Below, one piece after another: positions 33,251 to 43,938 of a stretch of DNA of 64,000 nt; positions within the stretch are counted from its first letter, which is position 1, and each line of letters begins with the position of its first letter. Location of the stretch: positions 58,709,334 to 58,773,333 of the forward strand of contig NC_051084.1 of NCBI RefSeq assembly GCF_004664715.2, in the 5' to 3' direction. Both the position numbers and the translations under genes were made by a program. Under the pieces are notes generated by a model that saw only the letters and a list, made by a program, of their open reading frames with translations, did not search any database and was not told the DNA's origin. The DNA is from Peromyscus leucopus. Taxonomy: Eukaryota > Chordata > Mammalia > Rodentia > Cricetidae.

Positions 33251-35379
33251 ATGCAAATCACAACTAGCCAGTAATACTTTTTATTGAGTCAACATCTCCT
33301 TTAGCTGCATGATGGTTAGCTCTTACCAATATCCATCTCCTATATCATGAGTCATTTGTCTTTCTGCAGCTTTAAACTGTGATTTTTTTGAGGCGGGGAG
33401 GTCCCTCCCGGGGCAATGGTTAACAGGAACCTTCAAGGACCGGCACACTTCAACTAGTTGCTGTTCATTTCAATGCAATTATTCCACATGGTGTCCTCTG
33501 CATGACTTTATGAATCTTGGATTTTTTTTTTTTGCCTATTTTTAATTTCAATACTGTGCCATTTCCACATTGTGAACTTTGGAGGTGCATAAGCAAATTA
33601 TTCTGAGAACCTAAAAATGCCAGAAAGCAGAACTGTCCTTAAGACTACATTCTCAGCCTTTCTCCTGTCTCACTGGGTAGAAGACAGAGTCTACGTTGCC
33701 AATAACTCCTTATTATTTACCACACAAGGTCTTCACCTCACAAAGCCAAAATTCTAAGAGAGAAAAAGCAACGATATATGCAAAAATTAGTCATGTATGT
33801 TTTTCCTGGGTAAGGTTAGAAAGGAAACGTTGTTATGAGAGAGCACTGTAGAAAGCTGACCTGATGCATGGACTGTTGCGGCTTCCTCAAAGACATCAGC
33901 CAGAGCTGAATCTGAAGCGAGAACAGCACAAATCACCAAGAATGTTCTAGGAATTCTGCAAGAGACATTCACCGTGTTCCCACCGTATGCTTTCACGACA
34001 GAATGGCTGCAGATGATGGCTTTGGGGACTCCAACTCTCACAGCTGGAGTGAAAATTCAAAGATTGGCAAGTTGGAGGCTCGAATGTTCCATATGGTAAT
34101 GGAGGAGGGCGGCAGGCATCGTTTTGAACTTCATGTAGTTTTAGGAAGATGGCGATTGGCAAATGAATCCATGCCAGTTAGTGTACACATGTTTCCTTGT
34201 GGTATAAGCTGAGGGTTTAGAAGCAACGACATCTTGGTAGCAATGGGTACAACTCGAACACAGATCTTGTTCTTGTATCATCTTCAAATAAAAGGAACCA
34301 GGCTGACTTAAATAAATAGCTGGTTTTAGGCCTAGGTATGAGATATACAAGATTTTTCAGAGTTATCCTGTAAGGCCGGAAAGCAGGGAAGTGCTCAGAA
34401 ATAAAACAAAATCCTGGATCTCCCAGCTGTGAGTGAGGCCATATTAAAAGGCATACAGAAGTCAACTGAAAAATCTCACCTGGCAAATCCAGGATAATGT
34501 GAATAGAGAAACTGATCACAACCCAAAGTGTAAAAAAATAAAAAAATAAAAAAACAACTACCAATCTACATTAACATAGCAAATGGAGGAAGAGTCACAT
34601 CTTGCATGGGGAATTCCAAATAACTTATATTGGTAACCCTGAGAAAGCAGAGCAGACTTCTTAGGTGTGCACTGTGTCTCAGGATGTCTTTCCAAAGAGT
34701 CCAGTATGGAGGAGGGGAGAGGGGAGTACTTCCACGGTGAAGGAGCCTGCTGAGTCCTGTCTTGGCTAGATGGTCCAGGCCAACATCATCACTGATGAAG
34801 CACACTGATCTTCTGTGCCCTTTATAGGCTATGGCGAGGCTGGCCCTTACGGCTGGGGTAGTTTCTGTTGTAGAAGGAACCACAAATCCCCGAATTCAGC
34901 GACTCTAGGCTTGTGGTGGGAACTACTCTAGATGAACCTGGTGCAGCAGCCTGCAGGGCCAGAAGGTATGGCGAACATTCCACGATCAACCAAATAAAAA
35001 CCTTAGGTGAACCCACGATAACTGAAACCTAACGGCTGATGGCACAACAATGGGACAACAAAATGTACGGTGTCGCAATCCTGACACGTCGTGGCAATGG
35101 TGCTCTGCCCTGTGGTTTGCTTCTCCAGAAACCTCAATTCCAATCTAATTGTTCCAACAGAAGGGCATCCATCGAGATGCCGACCAATGCTCAAAACTGT
35201 GAAAATCGCCAAAAACATAGAAAATCTATAACGTCATGGCCAAGGGGAGCCAAAGGGGACAGGGCAATAAACACAAGGAGGCATCGTGGACAGGATCCTG
35301 GAATAGAAAAGTACCCCGGGGCATCAGAATGGAGAACAGACTATAGTTAATACTAGCTTATTAAATATCCCACAGGTAC
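33251..35379. other. unexplained stretch, no supported gene
   Basis: About 2 kb without SINE or L1 landmarks, apart from the AAATAAAAAAATAAAAA run near 34535 and a vaguely L1-like segment at 35200-35350. The 69-codon plus-strand frame at 34003-34212 begins MAADDGFGDSN but has no splice context or known family. Confidence 0.4.
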
Positions 35380-35760
35380 ATCACTAGTGTGAGTAATGAG
35401 CAAACTGAGTATGGAGCACATGGAAACTCGGTGATACATAATTTTTTTTTTTAAAAAAATTCAAAACCTGTTTTAAAAGTAACACCACGTGTTTTCACTC
35501 ATCTGTGGATCCTAAGCTGTGAATTTTAAGATTTGTGTGTTTAACTTGGCGTGTCTGTAGAGGCCGGAATGCCAGAAAGGAGAGATGAAATGGAAGGGAA
35601 ACAGCCTCAAGACGGGGGGATGGTGATATAAGATGGGGAGACCGGGAAGAGCAGGGGTGAGGGCAGCAGCAGCCAAAAGGAAGGATGTTTGAAAAGCCAT
35701 ATGGAAACCTGCTACTTTGTAAGCTAATTAAAAACATGTCATTAAGATAGAGTTTGAACA
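35380..35760 (+). mobile_element. L1 3' end, plus strand
   Basis: CACGTGTTTTCACTCATCTG, GGATCCTAAGCTGTGAATTT, then CTTTGTAAGCTAATTAAAA resembles an older rodent L1 3' UTR. Confidence 0.6.
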
Positions 35761-35764
35761 AAAA

Positions 35765-36690
35765 GACTCAGAGTGGTGAATGGGCTCATGGGTCAATTAA
35801 ACAAACACCCCAGCTGAGTACGGGATGCCTCCCTATGGGTTGTTGGCCAGGGATGTAAGTGGTTAGCACCAGTCAGAACTAGATGGTCAGACTATTGCTG
35901 AAGATACCACACACTTGGTGCGGGACAGAGAGATACCAAGCTGCACCTGGACTGGAGGCCTCTCCTCCCTGCTGGAAGCTTCCATGGTGCTGGAAGGTGC
36001 TGTGGGAGAGCTGGGAGAGAAAAGCCCTCTACAGTCTTACTTAGCTGTGAGCTCCTGGAGCTGTTGTACCAATCTGCCAGGCAAGAGATCCCCACTGGTG
36101 TGAGGGCAGCCTGATATGGGGTACCCAGCCACTTTCTGATTGAATTTCAGGTCTGCTCCACAGGAGGGAACTCATGCCTGGAACTTTGTAAACCTGGTCA
36201 AAAGCCCATGGCTGTTGAGGTCATAGGCCCTCACGGGGAACCTAATTACTGCTGTATTTGCCAAATGGCTGAAATGTTTATGTTTATCCCCATTGATTTC
36301 TGCTGCTTCCAATCTTGGCCAGAGAAGCTTCTTTTTGTAGTGGGCAGTGGGCAGCGCAGAGACTTATAACTGGCCAAGGCAGAAGAATAAGTGACTCTTG
36401 AATGCTCAGTCCAAAGCGGGGTATCCGTATCATCACCTCTGAGGCTCTGAGAACATCTTGGAAAAGGGGCTAAAAAGACCCAAAGAGCCAGAGGATACAG
36501 AAGAGTGTTGTGACATGACATGGCTGTTTTACTCATAAACTCACAGCAGCTGTAACTGCCTGCCCAAGATCTTCACAAGACTGGGCCCACCAATGTCACC
36601 ATTAACTGGGGAGGGGCTCATGAGGTCCCGTCTCCCTGAGGAGCTATCAATAGCTGATGATAGCTGGAGGGAAGAAAGGGAGCCATTTTC
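35765..36690 (+). repeat. dispersed rodent repeat, unnamed
   Basis: AGATACCACACACTTGGTG, GGACTGGAGGCCTC, GAGAGAAAAGCCCT, GTTGTACCAATCTGC, CAGGAGGGAACTCATGCC, AGGTCATAGGCCCTCACGG and GGGGCTCATGAGGTCC occur in the same order in a common murine repeat I remember but cannot name. The frames inside carry no known domain. Confidence 0.45.
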
Positions 36691-36711
36691 TTTTTCTTTC
36701 TTTCTTTTTTT

Positions 36712-36869
36712 TTTAAAAAAATAATTTATTTAACTTTATTTTATGTGCATTTGTGTGGAACTGCAGTTACAGACAGTTGTGAGCTGTCATGTGGGTGCTG
36801 GGAATTGAACCTGGGTTCTCTGGAAGCGCAGCCAGTGCTCTTAACTGCTGAGCCATCTCTCCAAACCCC
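36712..36869 (-). mobile_element. B3-type SINE
   Basis: Reverse orientation: TTATTTTATGTGCATTTGTG, GGTGCTGGGAATTGAACCTG and GGTTCTCTGGAAGCGCAGCC, ending GCTGAGCCATCTCTCC. Confidence 0.92.
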
Positions 36870-36872
36870 TCC

Positions 36873-36936
36873 CCTTTCTTTCTTTCTTTCTTTCTTCCTT
36901 CCTTCCTTCCTTCCTTCCTTCCTTCCTTCCTTCCTT
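36873..36936. repeat. (CTTT)n(CCTT)n tetranucleotide
   Basis: About six CTTT units, then ten CCTT units, joined to the T tail of the next B1. Confidence 0.96.
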
Positions 36937-37089
36937 TTTTTTTTTTTTCGAAACAGGGTTTCTCTGTGTAGTTTTGGTGCCTGTCCTGGATCTTGCTCTG
37001 TTGACCAGGCTGGCTTTGAACTCACAGAGACCCACCTGGCTCTGCCTCCCGAGTGCTGGGATTAAAGGCGTGCGCCACCACTGCCCGGG
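36937..37089 (-). mobile_element. B1 SINE
   Basis: T12, TTCGAAACAGGGTTTCTCTG, CACAGAGACCCACCTGGC and GGATTAAAGGCGTGCGCC in reverse orientation. Well preserved. Confidence 0.95.
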
Positions 37090-37191
37090 AGCAGTTTTCT
37101 TCAGGGCTGTAGCCACTGGTAAATTGCCTATGCTCTAGTAACTAACCTCAAACCTGTGAACATGCAAGAAGCCCCAGTTAAACTCAGTTAG

Positions 37192-37195
<4 letters not shown>

Positions 37196-37229
<34 letters not shown>
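37196..37229. repeat. (CA)n microsatellite
   Basis: About 17 CA units. Confidence 0.95.
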
Positions 37230-37231
<2 letters not shown>

Positions 37232-37574
37232 GGATGTGAAGGTAGGAAGATGTTTTAAGAAGGAATTCAGTATGAGTGGGAAGGGAATTAAAAAGGGTAA
37301 TGGGGGTGAACATGATCAAAATATACTAGGTACATGTATGAAATTATTAAAGAATAAAGAATATTTTAAAAGTCTATATAGTTTTTAAACACCCACTTTA
37401 TAAGGACTCACTGAGCTTACTCATCAAGTATGACTTAATATGTTTTCCAGAGTTGATTTTTTCACTTACTTCCGATGCTTGTGCAGACTGGCTTTGCAAG
37501 CTGGATCACATAGCCACGCATGACCCTACAGGGAAGTTTGATTTGGCCTATTTGTTTTGTTTTAAGCTGAGATT

Positions 37575-37682
37575 TGTTGCCTGAAGCCATGGTGTATGCC
37601 TATATCCTAGCACTCTGGAGACTGAGGCAGGAGGATCATGGATTGAATGCCAGCCTGGTTTATATAGCAGAACCCTGGACCA
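37575..37682 (+). mobile_element. old B1-like SINE
   Basis: AAGCCATGGTGTATGCC, CTGGAGACTGAGGCAGGAGG and GCCAGCCTGGTTTATATAGC in forward order. Confidence 0.72.
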
Positions 37683-38224
37683 AGTGCAGGGGAATGGAAG
37701 AAAGAGATTTGAGATGTATTAAAATTCAAAATGTCAGGCTTCTGAAAATTTGGCAAACTGGGCTAGCCGTTCATCTGGCAATAGTGGCAGGGAGTGTCAA
37801 AGTCCCTTTCTTGTCAGAGCCCCATTCTCTATCACAGCCCCAACACTGAGTCTCTGTGCCAGTCCGCATTCACTACCGCCTATGCTATTGAAAGGGACAC
37901 ACCCCTCTCTAAAGTGGGAAATGGGAAGACAGACTGAATGAGCTATGTTTGAAGAAAGCAGGAAGGCAATACTGTTGGATATATGAAAGTGAGGGATGTT
38001 CTTATGCATTTAACATATATAGTGTATGTAGAAAAGATAGAATTAGACATTAACCAGAATATGAACCATGAGAAACATGTGAGTAGGGGACATGATTAAC
38101 AACTTTAATAAAGGAAAATACAGGTTGCAATTTCAGTTTTGAGTTTTAAAATGAAGGGAACTGTTTATACATGAACAGTTTCTCTTAATTATATTAATTA
38201 CTTAAGATGCATGAATCTGTAAGC
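37683..38224. other. no recognised feature
   Basis: Unique-looking, AT-rich toward the high end. No exon. Confidence 0.4.
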
Positions 38225-39265
38225 CCTGGTATGGATGACTTGGGAGGGGGCTGGCTGGGACTCTGTTTATTATAAAGCTTCAGTAATCAAGACAGTGTGG
38301 AATCAGTGTAAAGAGAAATATACAAATAAACAGAGGAAACTGGAGAATCTAGAAACAGTTCTGCCCACTGGTGGTCAGTTGACTTTTGAAACGTCAGCAG
38401 GGCAAACAAGGAAAGGGAGAGTGTTTTCAGTATCCAAGACTGGAACAAACAGACATCTGTGCTAGAAAAAGACTGATACAGAGGCAAGGCGAAGACTCGC
38501 TGCTGGTCGAGGGGAATGTAAATCAGCGCAGCCATTATGGAAAACAGTGTGGAGACGCCTCAAAAAAGTAAAATCAGAACCACCATTACCCAGCAATCAC
38601 ACCACTCTGTGTGTATCCACAGGATGAGAAATTGGTGTGTTTAAGGAAATTCACAGGATTGGAGATCAGCCTAGGGGAGAATGCTTGCTTGGCATATGCA
38701 AGGGTTGGAGCCTTGGCATGGCAGAAACACAATATTTTCAAAATACAAAAGGTTTTCACGTTTATCTTAGTATTAGTCAAGACTTGAAACCAACCTCAGT
38801 GTCCGACAATGGGTAACTGGCCAAGAAGACTCTATGGACAATAAACCAAGAGATGAATAAGTAAAGTAGGTCCAGTCATTTGAGACATTACTGATGCTGG
38901 AGAGCCACATGGGCACAGAAAGAAAAATACCACATAATCTCACTTACATGTGGAGTTAAAATGACAAACCACACAGAAGCAGGGAGTGGAAGGGTGGTGA
39001 CCAGTGCCTGGGGCAGAAAGGGATGGTGGAGCAAAGAACAAGTAATTTTAGTTAGATGGTAGGAGCAAGGCCAAGGGACCTACTGTTCATTCTAGTGACT
39101 ACAGTTGATAAAAACACACATTTAAAACTGCTAAGAGCATGGAATTGGAAGTGCTCCTACCACAGGAACGAATATGTATTAATATATGAGTAAATTCACT
39201 TGATCTAGCCATTCCACAACACATATACATCTATCAGAACGTGTTACATGCTATGAAGATACCGA
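38225..39265 (+). mobile_element. ancient L1 (L1MA-type) 3' end
   Basis: Late ORF2 and 3' UTR landmarks in order: TTCAGTAATCAAGACAGTGT, GGAAAACAGTGTGGAG, CCCAGCAATCACACCACT, ATAATCTCACTTACATGTGG, GAAGCAGGGAGTGGAAGGG, GGTGACCAGTGCCTGGGG and AACACATATACATCTATCAG. This is the pre-rodent L1M pattern. Confidence 0.82.
38653..38736 (+). mobile_element. ID-type SINE
   Basis: GGATTGGAGATCAGCC, AGAATGCTTGCTTGGCATAT and GCAAGGGTTGGAGCCTTGG: a tRNA-like head inserted in the L1MA 3' region. Confidence 0.65.
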
Positions 39266-39286
39266 AGTTTTCTTTTAAAAACCTTG

Positions 39287-39400
39287 CTTTAGATTTATTT
39301 TTATGTCTGAGTGTTTGGGCTGCATGTGTGCGTAGGCCCCAGACCCAGGTCCTCTGGAAGCGCAGCTCGTGCTAACTGGTGAGCCAACCCTCCGGCCCTG
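39287..39400 (-). mobile_element. B3-type SINE, truncated
   Basis: GATTTATTTTTATGTCTGAG, CAGGTCCTCTGGAAGCGCAG and GGTGAGCCAACCCTCCGGCC in reverse orientation. Confidence 0.83.
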
Positions 39401-39499
39401 CAGAGTTTTCTTCTGTCTGTTAAAACAGGTGAAAAAAAGAGCCTTCTCCCTTTTATTTCCACCTCCATAAGAATTACGTCGAAGGGGGATCATCAACAA

Positions 39500-39795
39500 A
39501 AGTACAAAGGCTGATGTTCATAGAGTTCACAAACTAATGAAAGTCAACATAGGAGAATAGTTATGAGATCTAAGGATCTGCAAAAATCCTTTAGGTCATA
39601 CAAAACAATACGAACCCTAAAACTTCCACAAATTGGATTTCACCAAAGTAAAAAATTTGCTATTCTCCAAAAAATTTTGTTAAAAAGAACCCCAGACCTG
39701 AAAACCAATTCAAAGATCAAAGATAACACCTCGACATATATATCTGACAAAACCCTAGTGTTTGGAACATATACAACCCTATAGTTCAATGCTTT
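39500..39795 (+). mobile_element. ancient L1 ORF2 fragment
   Basis: GGATTTCACCAAAGTAAAAA and ATATATATCTGACAAAACCC match L1 ORF2 C-terminal coding DNA. It is the host DNA into which the inverted L1 at 39811 landed. Confidence 0.65.
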
Positions 39796-39810
39796 AAAAA
39801 TGTATTTCTT

Positions 39811-41733
39811 TTTTCTCCTTTTATTTTATTTTATTTTACAATACCATTCAGTTCTACATAACAGCCACAGATTCCCTGTTCTCCCCCTTCCTGCCCCCTC
39901 CCCTTCCCCCCACTCCACCCCCATTCCTACCTCCTCCAGGGCAAAGCCTCCCCCGAGGACTGAGGACTGAGATCGACCTGGTAGACTCAGTCCAGGCAGG
40001 TCCAGTCCCCTCCTCCCAGATTGAGCCAAGCGTCCCTGCATAAGTCCCAGGTTTCAAACAGCTATCTCATGCAGCGAGCCCAGGACCTGGTACCACTGCC
40101 TAGATGCCTCCCAAACAGATCAAGCCAATCAAATGTCTCACCTATTCAGAGGGTCTGATCCAGTTGGGGGCCCCTCAGCCTTTGGTTCATAGTTCATGTG
40201 TTTCCATTCATTTGGCTATTTGTCCCTGTGCTTTATCCAACCTTGGTTTCAACAATTCTCGCTCATTTAAATCCTCCTCTTTCTCGCTAATTAGACTCCC
40301 AGAGCTCCACCCTGGGCCTAGCCGTGGATGTCTGCATCCAGATTCCTCAGTCCTTGGATGGGGTTTCTGGCACAACTATTAGGGTGTTTGGCCATCCCAT
40401 CACCAAAAAGAAAGCATCTCCAACAAAAAGTGTTGGCATAACTGGATATTAACGTATAGAAGGCTGCAAATAGATCCATGTCTATCACCATGCACAAAAC
40501 TTAAGTCCAAGTGGATCAAAGACCTCAACATAAATCCAGCTACTCTGAACCTGCTAGAAGAGAAAGTAGGAAGGAGTCTTGAACACATTGGCATAGGAGA
40601 TCACTTCCTAAATATAACACCAGTAGCACAGACACTGAGAGAAACAATCAATCAATGGGACCTCTTGAAACTGAGAAGCTTTTGTAGAGCAAAGGATACG
40701 GTCAACAAGGCAAAGCGACAGCCTACAGAATGGGAAAAGATCTTCACCAACCCCACATCTGACAGAGGACTGATATCCAGAATATATAAGGAACTCAAGA
40801 AATTAGACATCAAAACGAACAACAGTCCAATTGAGAAATGGGCTTTAGAATTAAACAGAGAATTCTCAACAGAGGAAACTCAAATGGCTGAAAGACATTT
40901 AAGGAATTGCTCAGCATCCCTAATCATCAGGGAAATGCAAATCAAAACAACTCTGAGATATCACCTTATGCTTGTCAGAATGGCTAAGATCGAAAACACT
41001 GAAGACACTTTATGCTGGAGAGGATGTGGAACTAGGGGAACTCTCCTCCACTGCTGGTGGGAATGCAAGCTTGTACAACCACTTTGGAAATCAATATGGC
41101 GCTTTCTTAGAAAATTGGGAATCAATCTCCCCTAAGATCCAGCTATACCACTCTTGGGCATATACCCAAGAAATGCTCAATCATACCACAAGAGCACTTG
41201 CTCAGCTATGTTCATATCAGCATTGTTTGTAATAGCCAAAACCTGGAAACAACCTAGATGCCTTTCAACTGAAGAATGGATAAATAAATTGTGGCACATA
41301 TACACAATGGAATACTACTCAGCAGAGGAAAACAATGACATCATGAGGTTTGCAGGCAAATGGATGGAAGTAGAAAAAATCATCCTGAGTGAGGTAACCC
41401 AGACTCAGAAAGACAAATATGGTATGTCCTCACTCATAGGAGGATACTAGAGGTGGAACAAGGATGACTGGGCTGCTACTCATATCACCAGTGAGGCTAC
41501 CTGGAAAACAGGACCCCAGGAAAGACACGAGGATCGCCCAATGACAGAGAAATGGCTGAGATCTACATGAACAACCTGGACATGAGTGGGAACAATGAAG
41601 GGCGAGGGTCGAGGGAAAGAGAGCAGGAGATCCCAGCTGGATCAAGAAAAGAGAGGGAGAACAAGGAATAGGAGACCATGGTAAATGAAGACCACATGAG
41701 AAAAGGAAGAAACAAAGTGCTAAAGAGGCCCAC
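39811..41733 (-). mobile_element. 5'-inverted (twin-primed) L1 insertion
   Basis: The low part (39811 to about 40409) is minus-strand L1 3' UTR ending in an A-rich tail (TTTTATTTTATTTTATTTTA on the plus strand). The high part (about 40410-41733) is the adjoining upstream L1 in the opposite direction. Host target sequence aaaaatgtatttctt occurs at 39796-39810 and 41734-41748, perfect over 15 bp. This is the signature of target-primed reverse transcription with twin priming. The implied nick TTTCTT/AA fits the L1 endonuclease preference. Confidence 0.93.
40410..41450 (+). pseudogene. L1 ORF2 C-terminal remnant in the inverted segment
   Basis: The plus-strand frame encodes the end of the L1 ORF2 protein: recognisable WDLLKLRSFCRAKDTVNK, then KWALELNREFSTEETQMAER, LRYHLMLVRMAKI, CWRGCGTRGTLLHCWWECKL with its Cys/Trp-rich motif, and LGIYPRN after an in-frame TAA at 41133-41135. 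Both open pieces (40665-41135 and 41154-41450) are in one frame, so a single stop separates them. The N-terminal endonuclease and reverse transcriptase are absent, so it is inactive. Confidence 0.9.
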
Positions 41734-41767
41734 AAAAATGTATTTCTTAATCACCATCATTGATGTG

Positions 41768-41936
41768 TTCGTGCACACACAATTGCATGCATGCACCATG
41801 ATGGGCTTGTGGAGGTCAGAGGGCAAATTTGTGGCATCATTCTTCTCCTTCTACCTTTGGTGGGATCTGAGGGTAGCACTCAGATCATCCAGAGCAAGCA
41901 TGGCACTACTGAGCCCTGACACCAGCCCTGGAACTT

Positions 41937-41968
<32 letters not shown>
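41768..41968 (-). mobile_element. composite SINE fragment with T-run
   Basis: TGCATGCACCATGATGGGC, TTGTGGAGGTCAGAGGGCAA and CACTGAGCCCTGACACCAGC, then T27 at 41938-41965. B3/B4-like in reverse orientation; the T-run may belong to a second element. Confidence 0.6.
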
Positions 41969-41969
<1 letters not shown>

Positions 41970-41970
<1 letters not shown>

Positions 41971-42042
41971 GCAAGTAGCCAAGCCTAGTGGCACACACCT
42001 ATAATGACAGCACTCAGATACTCGTGTGTCTCAGGCGGGAAA
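41970..42042 (+). mobile_element. B1-like fragment
   Basis: GTAGCCAAGCCTAGTGGCAC, ACCTATAATGACAGCACTC and TGTGTCTCAGGCGGG. Short and diverged. Confidence 0.5.
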
Positions 42043-42059
42043 AATACAGAAAGTAGAGA

Positions 42060-42422
42060 GGGAGCTGTGCTCCAGAACAAGTTCCAACATCTTAAAGGAA
42101 ACAAACTCCAAACAGGAGACAAATTTGAACAGACGTATAAAGGACCGACTACCATCCAAACCCGTGCTGCTCGCCATCAGTTATTACGGAAGTGCAAATT
42201 GAAACCACAGTAAAACCATTACTGACCCACCAGGAAGACCGAAGTGAGAAGACTTAAAAAGAACACTTGTCCTCTGATACATCTCCAGGAAAGAAAATCA
42301 TGAAAAGTATGTGTCTGTACAAACCTTGTACCCAAGTGGTCACAGCAGCTCTTTTCCTGACAGCCCCAATTGGGAAACAGCCCAAATGCATATCAATTAG
42401 CAAACAGGTAAAACCAACTGTG

Positions 42423-42462
<40 letters not shown>

Positions 42463-42720
42463 CACACTCCTATCTCAGTAACAGATGGACATACAATGTA
42501 TGAAGAAAGTGAGATAAACGATGCTGTTTACATACTCACATGCTGCTCTAAAAGAAATTTAAATGTCTTGAGAAAAAGTTCTAAATGGGGAGATTGCAAA
42601 AGGTCCAACGATGGGTTTCAGAGGTTCATGGATTTGCTAAAATACAGCAAGCAATACATTTAAAATGAATATACTTTATTTTAGGTACATTGTACCTCAA
42701 TGTAATTTAAAACAAAAGCA
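42060..42720 (+). mobile_element. ancient L1 3' end
   Basis: CCAAACAGGAGACAAATTTG, GGGAAACAGCCCAAATGCAT, AACCAACTGTGATACACAC (with a CA expansion at 42426-42460) and ATGGATTTGCTAAAATACAG follow L1M order. Confidence 0.6.
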
Positions 42721-42744
42721 AAGTAAGCAGGGGGCTTCCTTTTT

Positions 42745-42769
42745 ACATTTTTACTTATTTTGTATGTAT

Positions 42770-42819
<50 letters not shown>

Positions 42820-43002
42820 TGGGGGATGGGAGTGGGAGTGGGGAGGGGGGGGCATGTTCATGCCACAGCATACATTTGGAAGTCAGAGCACATTTGCAGG
42901 AATCAGTTCCCTCCTTCCATCACATGGGTTCTGGGGATTGAGCTGAGGTGGTCATATCTGGCTGCACACACCTTTGCCCACTGAGTCATGTTGCTGGCCC
43001 AG
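42745..43002 (-). mobile_element. B3-type SINE with GT microsatellite
   Basis: TTTTTACTTATTTTGTATG, (GT)n at 42772-42818, GGAATCAGTTCCCTCCTTCC, GGGTTCTGGGGATTGAGCTG and CACTGAGTCATGTTGCTGGC. Confidence 0.85.
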
Positions 43003-43216
43003 GTAGCAGGCTTCAGTATGAACCTGTGATAGCAAGCCCTAGAAAAATGATTATTTCAGTGGCAATAGGATACTTAACATCCAGATACTAGCTTATAAGT
43101 AGCAAAATTTCTACCAAAAGAAACCATGACTCGTGTGAAAAGGGGATGATTCCAGGTTTGGCACAGGGAGAGCTCAAGATGAACCTAGAATAGAGCCCTC
43201 CTGCCTGGTGTGAAAA

Positions 43217-43260
43217 CTCCCATTCTCTCCCATTCTCTCCCATTCTCTCCCATTCTCTCC

Positions 43261-43319
<59 letters not shown>
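43217..43319. repeat. decamer minisatellite running into (CT)n
   Basis: Five perfect copies of CTCCCATTCT (43217-43266), then about 26 CT units. The decamer probably arose from a mutated stretch of the CT tract. Confidence 0.95.
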
Positions 43320-43321
<2 letters not shown>

Positions 43322-43377
43322 CTCCTTTTCTGTCTCTCTCTCCCTCCATGTCATCTCCAATATGGTGTTATTTTATT

Positions 43378-43803
43378 TGTACTGAAATGTGATTTTAATT
43401 GTATGTTAATAAAGTTGCCTGGGGGTCAGAGCTATTAGAGCCATAGCAAGAGCGTGGCGGTGGTGGTGCACACCTTTAATCCCAGCGCTTGGTAGACAGA
43501 GCTAGGTAGATCTCTGTGTGTTCAGGGATACAGCCAGCATTGGAGACACACACCTTTAAGGCCTGGAGGGCTGTACTTACAGGCAGTGACAAGGCAGTCA
43601 TGTGTTTGGGTTTACAACCAATGAGAAGGCAGAACAGAAAGACTATATTAAAGACAAACACACAGGAAGTAGCTCTCTTTCGGAGAGGTAGGAGCACCGC
43701 AGGAGGAAGGGTAAGGTTTTAGCTCTGAGCTCTGACCTCTTGGCTTTCTCTTTTACATTGGTTCTGTGTTTCTTATTTAATGAGACAGTTGGTTACATCT
43801 ACA
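43378..43803. mobile_element. LTR-like rodent repeat with B1-like core
   Basis: TGTACTGAAATGTG to GGTTACATCTACA (TG...CA), with GTTAATAAAGTTGCCTGGGG near the start, CACCTTTAATCCCAGCGCTT in the middle and TCTGAGCTCTGACCTCTTGG near the end. No flanking duplication was found, so boundaries are provisional. Confidence 0.6.
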
Positions 43804-43831
43804 CTTCCTCCTCCCCCAACCCTTCTCATTC

Positions 43832-43938
43832 CTTAGAGACAGGGTCTTACTATAATTTGTAGCCCTGGCTGGCCTAGAATTTAATATGTAGAAAGTAATC
43901 CTCCTGCCTCCTAACATGTGCCCTAACAGCTGGCAACA
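43832..43938 (-). mobile_element. B1-like SINE, old
   Basis: TTAGAGACAGGGTCTTACTA, GTAGCCCTGGCTGGCCTAGA and ATCCTCCTGCCTCC in reverse orientation. Confidence 0.75.

Noticed and set aside
34003..34212. 69-codon plus-strand frame beginning MAADDGFGDSN
   Set aside because: No Kozak-plus-splice context, no known family, and length within chance expectation. Kept only as part of an unexplained interval.
40665..41450. Protein-like plus-strand frames (156 and 98 codons) that could be taken for a gene
   Set aside because: They encode the C-terminus of L1 ORF2, with an in-frame stop, inside a transposon insertion.
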